A stretch of 64,000 bases of DNA from Corynebacterium yonathiae (GTDB taxonomy: Bacteria; Actinomycetota; Actinomycetes; Mycobacteriales; Mycobacteriaceae). A model generated the notes under the pieces. The model ran no database searches, was not told where the DNA came from, and was given only the letters and a program-made list of their open reading frames with translations. Position 1 is the first letter of the stretch; every line of letters begins with the position of its first letter. The stretch spans positions 283,773 through 347,772 of the forward strand of contig NZ_JAKOPM010000001.1 in the NCBI RefSeq assembly GCF_022288805.1, written 5' to 3'. Of the stretch, positions 37,058-45,151 are shown piece after piece. The position numbers and the translations under genes are program-made.

Positions 37058-37155
37058 TTACACCTGTGTAATTTGAAATACCTAATTGGCTGGGTAGGCG
37101 GCGCCTTTGAGGAGTCATTTGATTGGCGATTTCTCTCGATGAATTACACCGGTGT
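37058..37155. promoter_or_regulatory. divergent tRNA control region with paired palindromes
   Basis: Two related palindromes stand 88 bases apart: TTACACCTGTGTAA (37058-37071) and ACACCGGTGT (37146-37155, flanked by AATT and GTTT). Both contain ACAC...GTGT. They lie in the 243-base gap between the divergent tRNA units. No protein gene is seen. Confidence 0.45.
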
Positions 37156-37285
37156 GTTTTTGAAGGGACCAGAGGCGAAATTTCAGCGGCTAAAAGAATG
37201 CTGCTGGGCTGGGGATTTGGAAACTGGGGCGGAGCACGATAATGTTTCTTCTCGCACCGCAACGATACAAATTTTGCGGCGCAAT

Positions 37286-37361
37286 GCGGATGTAGCGCAG
37301 TTGGTAGCGCATCACCTTGCCAAGGTGAGGGTCGCGAGTTCGAGTCTCGTCATCCGCTCCA
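37286..37361 (+). tRNA. tRNA-Gly (GCC), copy 1
   Basis: A 76-nt cloverleaf with encoded CCA. Acceptor GCGGATG/CATCCGC, anticodon stem TCACC/GGTGA, loop TTGCCAA giving GCC. First of three identical copies. Confidence 0.95.
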
Positions 37362-37408
37362 CGCTTTTCTAAGGATGTTCCTGCGAAGAGTGATTCTAAA
37401 TGAATAGC

Positions 37409-37480
37409 GCGCGATTAGCTCAGTGGGAGAGCGCTTCCCTGACACGGAAGAGGTCACTGGTTCAATCCCAGTATCGCGCA
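37409..37480 (+). tRNA. tRNA-Val (GAC), copy 1
   Basis: A 72-nt cloverleaf without encoded CCA. Acceptor GCGCGAT/ATCGCGC, anticodon stem CTTCC/GGAAG, loop CTGACAC giving GAC. Differs from copy 2 by one base in the variable loop (AGGTC here). Confidence 0.94.
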
Positions 37481-37482
37481 CA

Positions 37483-37514
37483 AGGACTTTGTCCTAGAAA
37501 CCGGGCTTGGTTTC
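37483..37514 (+). other. two small hairpins in the tRNA-Val/tRNA-Gly spacer
   Basis: AGGAC-TTT-GTCCT (37483-37495) and GAAACC-GGGCTT-GGTTTC (37497-37514) are perfect stems filling the spacer. They may mark RNase cleavage sites in the polycistronic precursor. Confidence 0.6.
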
Positions 37515-37518
37515 GCAT

Positions 37519-37594
37519 GCGGATGTAGCGCAGTTGGTAGCGCATCACCTTGCCAAGGTGAGGGTCGCGAGTTCGAGTCTCGTCATCCGCTCCA
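37519..37594 (+). tRNA. tRNA-Gly (GCC), copy 2
   Basis: Identical to copy 1, 76 nt with CCA. Anticodon loop TTGCCAA. Confidence 0.95.
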
Positions 37595-37624
37595 GCACTG
37601 TATTGTGTGAGGCGGTATCGCCAC

Positions 37625-37695
37625 GGTGGAATGGCCGAGTGGTGAGGCAACGGTCTGCAAAACCGTGCACACGGGTTCGATTCCCGTTTCCACCT
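37625..37695 (+). tRNA. tRNA-Cys (GCA)
   Basis: A 71-nt cloverleaf without encoded CCA. Acceptor GGTGGAA/TTCCACC, anticodon stem ACGGT/ACCGT, loop CTGCAAA giving GCA, T-arm CGGGT-TCGATTC-CCGTT. Confidence 0.94.
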
Positions 37696-37701
37696 CAACT
37701 T

Positions 37702-37723
37702 CTTAATGCCCTCGGGCATTAAG
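37702..37723 (+). other. hairpin in the tRNA-Cys/tRNA-Val spacer
   Basis: A perfect 10-bp stem CTTAATGCCC/GGGCATTAAG with a 2-base loop ends at the first base of tRNA-Val copy 2. Confidence 0.65.
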
Positions 37724-37794
37724 CGCGATTAGCTCAGTGGGAGAGCGCTTCCCTGACACGGAAGAGGCCACTGGTTCAATCCCAGTATCGCGCA
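37723..37794 (+). tRNA. tRNA-Val (GAC), copy 2
   Basis: A 72-nt cloverleaf identical to copy 1 except AGGCC in place of AGGTC in the variable loop. No CCA is encoded. Confidence 0.94.
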
Positions 37795-37797
37795 CTA

Positions 37798-37835
37798 GAG
37801 TCCCGATGGGACTCGCCAACAAATCTCGGTTTGTT
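37798..37835 (+). other. two hairpins in the tRNA-Val/tRNA-Gly spacer
   Basis: GAGTCCC-GAT-GGGACTC (37798-37814) and AACAAA-TCTCGG-TTTGTT (37818-37835) are perfect stems that occupy the spacer, as in the first Val-Gly spacer but with different sequence. Confidence 0.6.
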
Positions 37836-37837
37836 AT

Positions 37838-37913
37838 GCGGATGTAGCGCAGTTGGTAGCGCATCACCTTGCCAAGGTGAGGGTCGCGAGTTCGAGTCTC
37901 GTCATCCGCTCCA
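37838..37913 (+). tRNA. tRNA-Gly (GCC), copy 3
   Basis: Identical to copies 1 and 2, 76 nt with CCA; last tRNA of the plus-strand unit. Confidence 0.95.
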
Positions 37914-37917
37914 TATA

Positions 37918-37943
37918 GCCGCTCCCGAAAGGGGCGGCTTTTT
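37918..37943 (+). terminator. terminator of the tRNA cluster
   Basis: GCCGCTCCC-GAAA-GGGGCGGC followed by TTTTTC, 4 bases after the last tRNA. A GNRA-type loop closes the stem. Confidence 0.9.
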
Positions 37944-38013
37944 CTATGTCTTCTGCCGTGTGTGGTGCGATACGCTTGCCCTTAGAAAGTCAAAAACACT
38001 CGACGGAGGAGGG

Positions 38014-38244
38014 ATGATGCCACGCACACTGGTGGTGCCGCTAGTAGTGGGAGCTTGCGGCTGCGCGTCTTTTGTTTCGGGAACTGTGCTTTTCTTTGTG
38101 GGCCTTAATGTGGCAGATGCGGGTGACGGCGACGGCAGCGCGGCGTTTCCTTTGGCACTTATCGGCGTAGGTACCGTCTTGTTTATTGCTTCACTGATGA
38201 CTTCTGGTCCGCTTTTTAGTGCCCGAAAGATGGAGCGGGACTAA
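38014..38244 (+). CDS. small two-segment membrane protein, unknown
   Basis: A 76-residue protein with two hydrophobic segments (about residues 5-28 and 42-66) joined by an acidic loop rich in Gly and Asp, and a short basic tail. I recognise no family. GGAGG lies 4 bases before the first ATG (38014) and 7 before the second (38017), so initiation probably uses one of these. Start codons further upstream would fall inside the tRNA and can be dismissed. It is a single gene between the tRNA terminator and the copper operon. Confidence 0.6.
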   Translation: MMPRTLVVPLVVGACGCASFVSGTVLFFVGLNVADAGDGDGSAAFPLALIGVGTVLFIASLMTSGPLFSARKMERD

Positions 38245-38444
38245 AGCGAGGCCCGTTGGAATTGAGTCAACTTGCCTTAGATAGTGATAAATACCTCTTT
38301 TTATTTCCAAATAGGAACTCCTTCCCACCTCAAGCCGACAAATGTCTCGACGCCCTGCTTGTCGCGATTGCTGTTCTAGCAAGCCCCGCGGCTAGTATGT
38401 CTGACAATTCAACTTGTGCATTTCCAACAGCAAAGGAGCTATCT

Positions 38445-39011
38445 ATGGGCTACCGCTTACCTTGGCTGCGCCGTACGGCCGCAGCAGTAGGCACTGCAGC
38501 ACTGGTTCTTGGCGGGTCGTTGCCTGCCGCAATCGCGCACGACTCCGTTATTGGTGGTTCGGTCAAAGACGGCGAACAACTCGATGAGTTCCCTAAGGAA
38601 ATCACCCTCGAGTTTTCTGGCATTCCCAAGGAAGATTTCAATACCTTCGCCGTGACCAACGCGGATACGGGAGAGAAGCTTTTTAGCCAAGAGCCGAAGC
38701 TCCATGAACGGGACCTCACCATTGAAACTCCAGCGGACGTCAATCCTGGCCCAGGCAACTACCAAGTTGGTTTCCAAATCACGTCCTCGGATGGACACGC
38801 TACCCGCGGCGGAGTGAAATTTTCCGTCAAGGGTGAGGCCTCAGAGAACACCGAGGCGCCCGATTCTAAATCGATAGAAGCCCGCGGCGATGAGGGCCTG
38901 TCAATGCCGCTGAAAATCATTCTGGGGGTGGGCGGCGTTCTGGCAATTGCCGCAGTAGTTGCCCTATTTATTGCCAAGTCTCGTCGCATTGATTCGGAAG
39001 GTGAAAAATAA
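38445..39011 (+). CDS. copC: CopC-domain copper-binding protein, membrane anchored
   Basis: A 188-residue exported protein: signal peptide (about 1-29, ending AIAHD), CopC domain, then a C-terminal membrane segment (about 160-180) and a short basic tail. The copper brace is visible: the histidine right after the predicted cleavage site (AHDSVIGG) and Asp-x-His in SSDGHATRGG. It would bind Cu(II) outside the membrane. ATG 38445 follows AAAGGAG by 6 bases. Its stop overlaps the next ATG by one base. Confidence 0.88.
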   Translation: MGYRLPWLRRTAAAVGTAALVLGGSLPAAIAHDSVIGGSVKDGEQLDEFPKEITLEFSGIPKEDFNTFAVTNADTGEKLFSQEPKLHERDLTIETPADVNPGPGNYQVGFQITSSDGHATRGGVKFSVKGEASENTEAPDSKSIEARGDEGLSMPLKIILGVGGVLAIAAVVALFIAKSRRIDSEGEK

Positions 39012-39613
39012 TGTCTAAGATTTCTAACATTGCCCTTGTAGGCCTGACAGTGGCCGGCCTCGCCCTGGCAGGTTGCTCCCCACAGAACCAAAATGACTCC
39101 ACCGAGTCGAAGGCGGATGCCACCACCAGCGCTGCGGAGAAGTCCTCCTCCGCCGCAGCCGAGGACCTGACCTTCGAAGATGCCGTTGTGCGCGCCAATG
39201 AGGACAAGGACATGACTGCCATTTTTGGCACCCTGGTGAACCACACCGATAAGGACATCGCTATCACCGGTTTTTCCACCAGCCTTAATGCCAAGGTGAA
39301 CCAGATCCATGAGACTGTTGACGGCAAGATGCAAGAAATGTCGAGCCCGTTGGTGGTTAAGGCCGGCGAATCCCACGAACTTGCACCGGGCGGTGACCAC
39401 TTCATGCTCATGGAAATGGAAAGCCACATCGCTCCCGGCGAATCCCTTGACCTTAAGGTGAAGCTTGAAGGCGGCGAAGAGCTCGATCTGGGTGAGATCC
39501 AAACGCGTAGCATGCCTGCCGGGGATGAGGACTACGGCGATATGGAGGGCCACGATATGTCCCACATGGAGCACGGAGAAATGTCCCACAACAAGGAAGG
39601 CCACGACCACTAG
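39011..39613 (+). CDS. PCuAC-type copper chaperone lipoprotein
   Basis: A 200-residue lipoprotein. The signal has the lipobox LALAGC at about residue 22. The PCuAC copper site is present: a His followed ten residues later by Met (IHETVDGKMQEM) and a later HFM (His-x-Met). The tail is unusually rich in His and Met (GHDMSHMEHGEMSH), giving extra Cu(I) sites. It overlaps copC by one base and is followed by dyp after 2 bases, so all three form one operon for copper handling at the cell surface. Confidence 0.88.
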   Translation: MSKISNIALVGLTVAGLALAGCSPQNQNDSTESKADATTSAAEKSSSAAAEDLTFEDAVVRANEDKDMTAIFGTLVNHTDKDIAITGFSTSLNAKVNQIHETVDGKMQEMSSPLVVKAGESHELAPGGDHFMLMEMESHIAPGESLDLKVKLEGGEELDLGEIQTRSMPAGDEDYGDMEGHDMSHMEHGEMSHNKEGHDH

Positions 39614-39615
39614 TC

Positions 39616-40842
39616 ATGTCTGGATTCAGCAGAAGGGGCTTTCTCACTGGCGCTGCGGTATCGACTAGCGCCTTCGCGTTGGCAGGCTGCAATATCCAGG
39701 GGTCTTCCCCAGGTGCTGAGGCCCAGGAGCAGCCCGCGCTTGCCGACGCCCTCGTGGCTTTTGACGGCGAGCATCAGGCGGGCATTGCTACCGCAGAGCA
39801 GGCTCACCTGAATCTGGTGGGGTTTGACCTTAAAAGGGGCGTCGACAAGCGGAAGTTTGCCAACCTCATGAAGCTGTGGACCGAGGACGCCCGCGCGCTG
39901 TGCACCGGGGAGCCGCCGCTAGGTACGCTGGAGCCGGAAATGGTGCAACAGCCCGCCAACTTGACCATCACCTGTGGTCTAGGCCAGAAGGTTTTCTCCC
40001 TGCTCGGCGTGGAGAAACCACACTGGCTGGGAGGTGTGCGTTCCTTCGACCGCGATAAGCTGGAACACAAGTGGGGACAAAGCGATATCGTCTTGCAGAT
40101 TTGCTGCGATGATCCTCTGATGAATACCTACGCCCTGCGTCATATGGTGCGTGCCAGTGAGCATTATGCCAGTGTGAAGTGGCTGCAGCAGGGGTTTATT
40201 AATGCCTATGGCAGCCAAGAAAAGGGCGCTACCGCGCGCAATATGTTCGGCCAAAAGGACGGCATCGTTAATCCGCGCAGCGAGGAAGATTTTGCGGCCC
40301 AAGTGTGGATCGATAAGGGGCCGAAGTGGGCGCAAGGCGGAACGGCGATGGTAGTGCGTCGCATTCGCATGAATGTGGATACGTGGGAGAAGCTCGATCG
40401 CTCCTCCCGCGAAAATGCGGTGGGCCGCAAGCTTGACACCGGCGCCCCGCTTACTGGAGAGGATGAGTTTGATGCCGCGGACTTCAACGCGGTGGATGAC
40501 TATGGTCTGCCGGTGATTGATAAAAACTCACACATGGCCCTTGCCGCCCCGCCGGCGGATCATCCAGAGCAGCGCATCCTGCGCCGCCCGTATAACTATG
40601 AGCTGGCTCCCGATGGCAAGGAAGGGCAGCTGTCCAATATCGGCCAGGTTTTCATCTGCTACCAACAGGATCCCACCAAGCAATTCGAGCCTATCCAGGC
40701 CCGTTTGGATAAATCTGACCTGATGAATGAGTGGCTGACCCATATCGGCTCCGCTATGTATTTCTGCCCGCCGGGCACCCTCGATGCGGATGGACGCGAA
40801 TCATGGTGGGCAAAATCGCTTTGCGAGCACGCAGGGTTGTAG
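39616..40842 (+). CDS. Dyp-type heme peroxidase, Tat-exported lipoprotein
   Basis: A 408-residue dye-decolourising peroxidase. The N-terminus carries a twin-arginine signal (SRRGFLTG) and a lipobox (ALAGC), so it is exported folded and lipid-anchored. The GxxDG motif appears as FGQKDGIVNP, the proximal heme histidine should be that of NSHMALA and RRPYNYEL matches the family. Linked to CopC and PCuAC, as in Streptomyces DtpA operons, where the peroxidase works with copper trafficking. The substrate is unknown; EfeB-like heme handling is possible. Confidence 0.88.
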   Translation: MSGFSRRGFLTGAAVSTSAFALAGCNIQGSSPGAEAQEQPALADALVAFDGEHQAGIATAEQAHLNLVGFDLKRGVDKRKFANLMKLWTEDARALCTGEPPLGTLEPEMVQQPANLTITCGLGQKVFSLLGVEKPHWLGGVRSFDRDKLEHKWGQSDIVLQICCDDPLMNTYALRHMVRASEHYASVKWLQQGFINAYGSQEKGATARNMFGQKDGIVNPRSEEDFAAQVWIDKGPKWAQGGTAMVVRRIRMNVDTWEKLDRSSRENAVGRKLDTGAPLTGEDEFDAADFNAVDDYGLPVIDKNSHMALAAPPADHPEQRILRRPYNYELAPDGKEGQLSNIGQVFICYQQDPTKQFEPIQARLDKSDLMNEWLTHIGSAMYFCPPGTLDADGRESWWAKSLCEHAGL

Positions 40843-40919
40843 AATAGCTATCCGTAAATTTAAATAGCGGAAGCGGCCAGGTATGCCGCCGACGCACGAG
40901 CGCAAAAAGGAGCGCGATT

Positions 40920-42983
40920 ATGGCGGAACTCATCCCCGCAGTACCGGTCAATTACGATTCCTTCACCGTACCCGCCGGCCAGGCCGTGGGTGCAGCAATG
41001 CGAGAGCTCAACCTTCCCAACAAGGGCCCAGAGGCTGTCGTAGTCGTTCGCAGCGAGGACGGCACTCTCTTTGATTTGTCGCATACCCCCGACACGGAAT
41101 CCACCTTCACCCCGGTTGCCGCCTGCGAGGAAGACGGCCGCGCCGTCGTCCGCCACTCTTGCGGTCACGTCATGGCACAGGCCGTGCAGGCCGAGTTCCC
41201 CGGTACCAAGCTGGGCATCGGCCCGGCCATTGAGAATGGCTTCTACTTCGATTTCCAGACCGCTGAGCCTTTTACCCCAGAAGATCTCAAGGCGATTGAA
41301 AAGCGCATGAAGAAGATCATCAAGGGCGGCCAGCGCTTTGAGCGCCATGTCTACGAATCTGCTGAGGAAGCGAAACAAGCGCTTGCCGGAGAACCCTTCA
41401 AGCTCGAGCTGGTCCAAGACAAGGGCAACGTCGACCCGGACTCCGACGAGGCCGCAGAGGTTGGTTCCGGCGATCTTACCCACTATGACAACATCAACCC
41501 GCGCACCGGGGAAGTAGAGTGGTTCGATCTTTGCCGCGGACCGCACGTCCCGACCACCAAGTACATCCCGGCCTTCACACTGACCCGTTCTTCTGCCGCC
41601 TATTGGCGCGGTGATCAGTCTAAGGCTGGCCTGCAGCGCATTTACGGCACCGCTTTTGAGTCCAAGGAAGCTCTGGAGGCCTACCAGACCATGGTGGAAG
41701 AGGCGGAAAAGCGCGACCACCGCCGCCTGGGCCAAGAACTAGACCTCTTCTCCTTCCCAGATGAGATTGGCTCCGGTTTCCCTGTATTCCATCCGAATGG
41801 CGCCACCGTGCGTATGGAGATGGAAAACCACTCCCGTAACCGCCACGTGCAGGCCGGCTACTCCTTTGTCAACACCCCGCATATCACTAAGGGAGACCTT
41901 TTTAAGAAGTCGGGCCACCTCGACTTCTACGCCGATGGTATGTTCCCGCCAATGCAGCTCGACGGCGAGTATGACGAAGAGGGCAATACCGTCAAGGAGC
42001 CGCAGGACTACTACGCCAAGCCCATGAACTGCCCGATGCACAACCTGATTTTTGCATCCCGTGGCCGTTCCTACCGCGAGTTGCCGCTGCGCCTATTTGA
42101 GTTCGGCACCGTCTACCGCTACGAAAAGTCCGGCGTGGTCCACGGTCTCACCCGTGCCCGCGGTTTTACCCAGGACGATGCGCACATTTACTGCACCGAA
42201 GAACAGCTGGAAGAAGAACTCACCAAGGTCCTCGACTTCATCATTTCCTTGTTGAAGGACTACGGCCTGTCTGATTTCTACCTGGAGCTTTCCACCAAGG
42301 ATCCGAATAAGTTCGTAGGTTCCGATGAGATTTGGGATCGCTCTACTTCCATCTTGCAATCGGTCGCGGAAAAGTCCGGCCTCGAACTGGTACCGGACCC
42401 AGCAGGCGCAGCATTCTACGGCCCGAAGATTTCGGTCCAGGCCCGCGATGCTATCGGCCGTACCTGGCAGATGTCTACCGTGCAATTGGACTTCAATCTG
42501 CCGGAGCGCTTCGAGCTGGAATACACTGCGTCTGACGGAACAAAGAAGCGCCCGATCATGATTCACCGTGCGCTCTTCGGCTCCATTGAGCGTTTCTTCG
42601 GTGTGCTGCTGGAGCACTATGCCGGCGCCTTCCCAGCATGGCTGGCACCGCACCAGGTGGTGGGCATTCCGGTGGCCGATGAATTCTCCCCGCATCTCGA
42701 AGAGGTTGCCGCGCAGCTGCGCCAGAGGGGTATCCGCGCCGATGTGGATACCTCTGATGACCGCATGCAGAAGAAGATCCGCAATCACACCACTGCTAAG
42801 GTCCCATTCATGTTGGTCGCTGGTGCCCGCGATGTGGAGGCCGGTGCTGTTTCCTTCCGCTTCTTGGACGGTACCCAGGTCAATGGTGTGCCAGTGAACG
42901 AAGCCGTGGAGCTCATTGCTGCTTGGGTAGCAGAGCGCAATAACGAGCAGCCGACCGAAGAGCTCATCAGTGCCCGACGCTAA
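40920..42983 (+). CDS. thrS: threonyl-tRNA synthetase
   Basis: A 687-residue class II synthetase with all parts: TGS domain (1-70), editing domain with [11 protein letters not shown], catalytic core with NCPMHN (zinc cysteine) and motif 2 [20 protein letters not shown], and an anticodon-binding C-terminus. The ATG follows AAAAAGGAG by 6 bases. I see no T-box in the 77-base leader. Its 3' end overlaps the HIT gene by 14 bases, so it heads the PIM-pathway operon. Confidence 0.97.
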   Translation: MAELIPAVPVNYDSFTVPAGQAVGAAMRELNLPNKGPEAVVVVRSEDGTLFDLSHTPDTESTFTPVAACEEDGRAVVRHSCGHVMAQAVQAEFPGTKLGIGPAIENGFYFDFQTAEPFTPEDLKAIEKRMKKIIKGGQRFERHVYESAEEAKQALAGEPFKLELVQDKGNVDPDSDEAAEVGSGDLTHYDNINPRTGEVEWFDLCRGPHVPTTKYIPAFTLTRSSAAYWRGDQSKAGLQRIYGTAFESKEALEAYQTMVEEAEKRDHRRLGQELDLFSFPDEIGSGFPVFHPNGATVRMEMENHSRNRHVQAGYSFVNTPHITKGDLFKKSGHLDFYADGMFPPMQLDGEYDEEGNTVKEPQDYYAKPMNCPMHNLIFASRGRSYRELPLRLFEFGTVYRYEKSGVVHGLTRARGFTQDDAHIYCTEEQLEEELTKVLDFIISLLKDYGLSDFYLELSTKDPNKFVGSDEIWDRSTSILQSVAEKSGLELVPDPAGAAFYGPKISVQARDAIGRTWQMSTVQLDFNLPERFELEYTASDGTKKRPIMIHRALFGSIERFFGVLLEHYAGAFPAWLAPHQVVGIPVADEFSPHLEEVAAQLRQRGIRADVDTSDDRMQKKIRNHTTAKVPFMLVAGARDVEAGAVSFRFLDGTQVNGVPVNEAVELIAAWVAERNNEQPTEELISARR

Positions 42984-43572
42984 AAAGACGCACCACACCG
43001 ACAGCGCCGCCGCTTCCCAAAGCCAAGCGGCGGCGGAAGAAGCCTTCGTTGACACAGGCGCCGGCGAGCCGGATCGTCTAGAGCGGCTGTGGGCTCCTTA
43101 TCGCATGGCCTATATAGCCAAGCGTTCTAAGGATCCCTTTGTTGCAGCGCCCCAAGGCAGCGACGAGGACGGGCTTATCATTGCTCGCGGCAAAACCGTA
43201 TACGCATTGCTGAACCTGTTTCCGTATAACGCTGGGCACCTAATGGTGGTGCCTTACCGGAAAGAATCGCAGCTTGAGAATCTCACTCAAGAGGAGTCTC
43301 AAGAGTTAATGGCGTTTGCGCAAAAGGCGGTTAGGGTGCTCAAGCGAGTCTCGCGCCCTGAAGCTATTAACGTAGGCCTGAACTTGGGTCGCGCTTCAGG
43401 AGGCTCCGTGGGAGATCACTTGCACCTGCATGTGGTGCCAAGGTGGCCCGGGGATAGTAACTTTATGACTGTCCTCGATGGGACTAAGGTATTACCGCAG
43501 CTTCTGCAGGATACGCGCCGCGTGCTGGCAGAGGGTTGGCGCGAGATGGAAGAGGAGGATTCGCGTGCTTAG
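42970..43572 (+). CDS. HIT-family hydrolase (Ap4A phosphorylase-like)
   Basis: A 200-residue histidine-triad protein with a 40-residue polar extension. The triad is [12 protein letters not shown] near residue 137. Mycobacterial homologues located between thrS and pgsA (Rv2613c) act as diadenosine tetraphosphate phosphorylases; that role is likely here. GTG 42970 lies within thrS, overlapping it by 14 bases, and its end overlaps pgsA. Confidence 0.88.
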   Translation: MPDAKKTHHTDSAAASQSQAAAEEAFVDTGAGEPDRLERLWAPYRMAYIAKRSKDPFVAAPQGSDEDGLIIARGKTVYALLNLFPYNAGHLMVVPYRKESQLENLTQEESQELMAFAQKAVRVLKRVSRPEAINVGLNLGRASGGSVGDHLHLHVVPRWPGDSNFMTVLDGTKVLPQLLQDTRRVLAEGWREMEEEDSRA

Positions 43573-44170
43573 CGTGCATGGGCGAAAGCCCGCCGCCGTG
43601 GTGGTGGAACCTATAGCCAAGGCCTTTTTGAAGTTAGGCCTGACCCCGAATGTGGTCACGGTTGTGGGAACCATTGTCACCATTGCCATCTCGGTGGTCC
43701 TCATTCCAACCGGGCATCTTTTTGCCGCAGCCGTTTTATCTGGCCTCTTTGCAGCCTTCGACATGCTTGATGGCACCATGGCGCGTCTGACTGGCAAAGC
43801 TACTGCCTTTGGTGCGACCTTGGATGCTTCGTGTGACCGTATTACTGACGGCGCACTGTTTAGCGCCATGGCCTGGTGGTTGATTTATTCCGCGGATTCT
43901 TCCCGCATTACGGTCATTGCTTGCTTTGTCACCTTGGTATGTTCCCAGGTCATCTCCTATATCAAGGCTAGGGGAGAAGCATCCGGTTTCAAGATGGTTG
44001 GCGGCCTAATTGAGCGCCCGGAACGGCTTATCTTGGGCTTGGGCGGCATTGGCCTTGAGGGCCTTGGCGTTCCGCATGCCATCGAGGTAGCACTGTGGAT
44101 CCTTGCCGTCGGTTCTATCTTTACCGTGTGCCAGCGCATGGTTATCGCTGCCCGCCAGGAGCAGCACTAG
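43565..44170 (+). CDS. pgsA: phosphatidylinositol phosphate synthase (CDP-alcohol phosphotransferase)
   Basis: A 201-residue membrane enzyme that joins CDP-diacylglycerol and inositol 1-phosphate. The family signature DGTMARLTG-x-ATAFGATLDASCDR holds the four metal Asp residues, near residues 64-90. Six membrane segments are expected. GTG 43565 is preceded by GAGGAGG 6 bases away and lies inside the end of the HIT gene. It sits before patA and pimA, the next two steps of PIM synthesis. Confidence 0.92.
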   Translation: MLSVHGRKPAAVVVEPIAKAFLKLGLTPNVVTVVGTIVTIAISVVLIPTGHLFAAAVLSGLFAAFDMLDGTMARLTGKATAFGATLDASCDRITDGALFSAMAWWLIYSADSSRITVIACFVTLVCSQVISYIKARGEASGFKMVGGLIERPERLILGLGGIGLEGLGVPHAIEVALWILAVGSIFTVCQRMVIAARQEQH

Positions 44171-44206
44171 CTCGCGCTGCACCACCTAAACCAGGAGGTT
44201 TACACC

Positions 44207-45151
44207 ATGTGGGATAAAGAGGACCTCTCCGCGGCCGGATACCTCGCGGGGTGGAAGGTGGTGCGTCGGCTGCCTGATCGGATTGCGCGGGTGTTGTTTC
44301 GGTGCGGCGCAGACTTTGCTAGCAGGAACGGCCGCGGAATGGATGGCTTGCGCCGCAACCTTGCCCGCGTGGTGGGGCCAGAAAACGTTACCCGCGCACT
44401 GGTGCGCGATTCTGTTCGGTCCTATATGCGCTATTGGATGGAGGCCTTCCGCTTGCCGGCCATCCACAGTGATGCCGGGTTGCACGAACGCTTGCTCAGT
44501 GGCTTAGAAGGCCTTGAGCACTTTGATGCTTCCGCCCAGTCTGGGCGTGGCACCATTTTGGCGCTGCCGCACTCGGGTAACTGGGACATGGCGGGCGTCT
44601 TCCTCGTCGGCCATTATGGTCAGTTCACCACCGTTGCGGAGCGGCTCAAGCCTGCCGTGCTTTTCGACGCCTTTGTGAACTACCGCGAAACCCTTGGCTT
44701 TGAGGTTCTTCCCCTCACCGGCGGCGCAACCTCGCCTTTCGCGCGCCTTAAAGAGGTACTGGAGGCCGGCGGCGTGGTGTGCCTGCTGGCTGAGCGTGAC
44801 CTCACCCGAAGCGGGGTCAGCGTGAATTTCATGGGAGAAGAGGCCAACATGGCCGCAGGCCCCGCGCAACTTGCTCTGGAAACTGGCGCCGCCCTCCACG
44901 TTGTGCACTCGTGGTTTGAAGGCGAAGGATGGGGGCTATCGGTGTCTCCGGAGCTCGAGGTAACGGACCTGCAGGAGACTACCCAGCGCATGGCCGATAG
45001 CTTCGCTGCGAATATACGCCGACACCCGGAGGATTGGCACATGTTGCAGCCACAGTGGAATGTCGATATTAAGCGGCGTCGGCAAGCGCGCGCTGTCAAC
45101 AAGGCCTGTGATACCCGGCAAACTGGTGCACGGCAGGAAGGCGAGAAATAA
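44207..45151 (+). CDS. patA: phosphatidylinositol mannoside acyltransferase
   Basis: A 314-residue membrane-associated acyltransferase of the LpxL/HtrB family, which acylates the 2-mannose of PIM. The catalytic His and Asp are in ALPHSGNWDMAG (HSGNWD, near residue 125) and a conserved Glu follows in AERDLTRSGV. The ATG follows AGGAGG by 9 bases. Its stop overlaps the pimA ATG by 1 base. Confidence 0.92.
   Translation: MWDKEDLSAAGYLAGWKVVRRLPDRIARVLFRCGADFASRNGRGMDGLRRNLARVVGPENVTRALVRDSVRSYMRYWMEAFRLPAIHSDAGLHERLLSGLEGLEHFDASAQSGRGTILALPHSGNWDMAGVFLVGHYGQFTTVAERLKPAVLFDAFVNYRETLGFEVLPLTGGATSPFARLKEVLEAGGVVCLLAERDLTRSGVSVNFMGEEANMAAGPAQLALETGAALHVVHSWFEGEGWGLSVSPELEVTDLQETTQRMADSFAANIRRHPEDWHMLQPQWNVDIKRRRQARAVNKACDTRQTGARQEGEK

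Noticed and set aside
37462..37719. Open frame on the minus strand reading DETRTRDPHLGKVMRYQLRY
   Set aside because: This is the well-known false translation across tRNA genes; it spans parts of tRNA-Val, tRNA-Gly and tRNA-Cys.
37286..37913. Repeated identical segments that could suggest a CRISPR array
   Set aside because: The repeats are three tRNA-Gly genes with cloverleaf folds and variable tRNA neighbours.
40843..40919. Possible T-box or attenuator before thrS
   Set aside because: The gap is only 77 bases, with no specifier loop, T-box motif or terminator.
42093..43055. 320-residue open frame opposite thrS
   Set aside because: Shadow of conserved synthetase codons; no ribosome site or motif.
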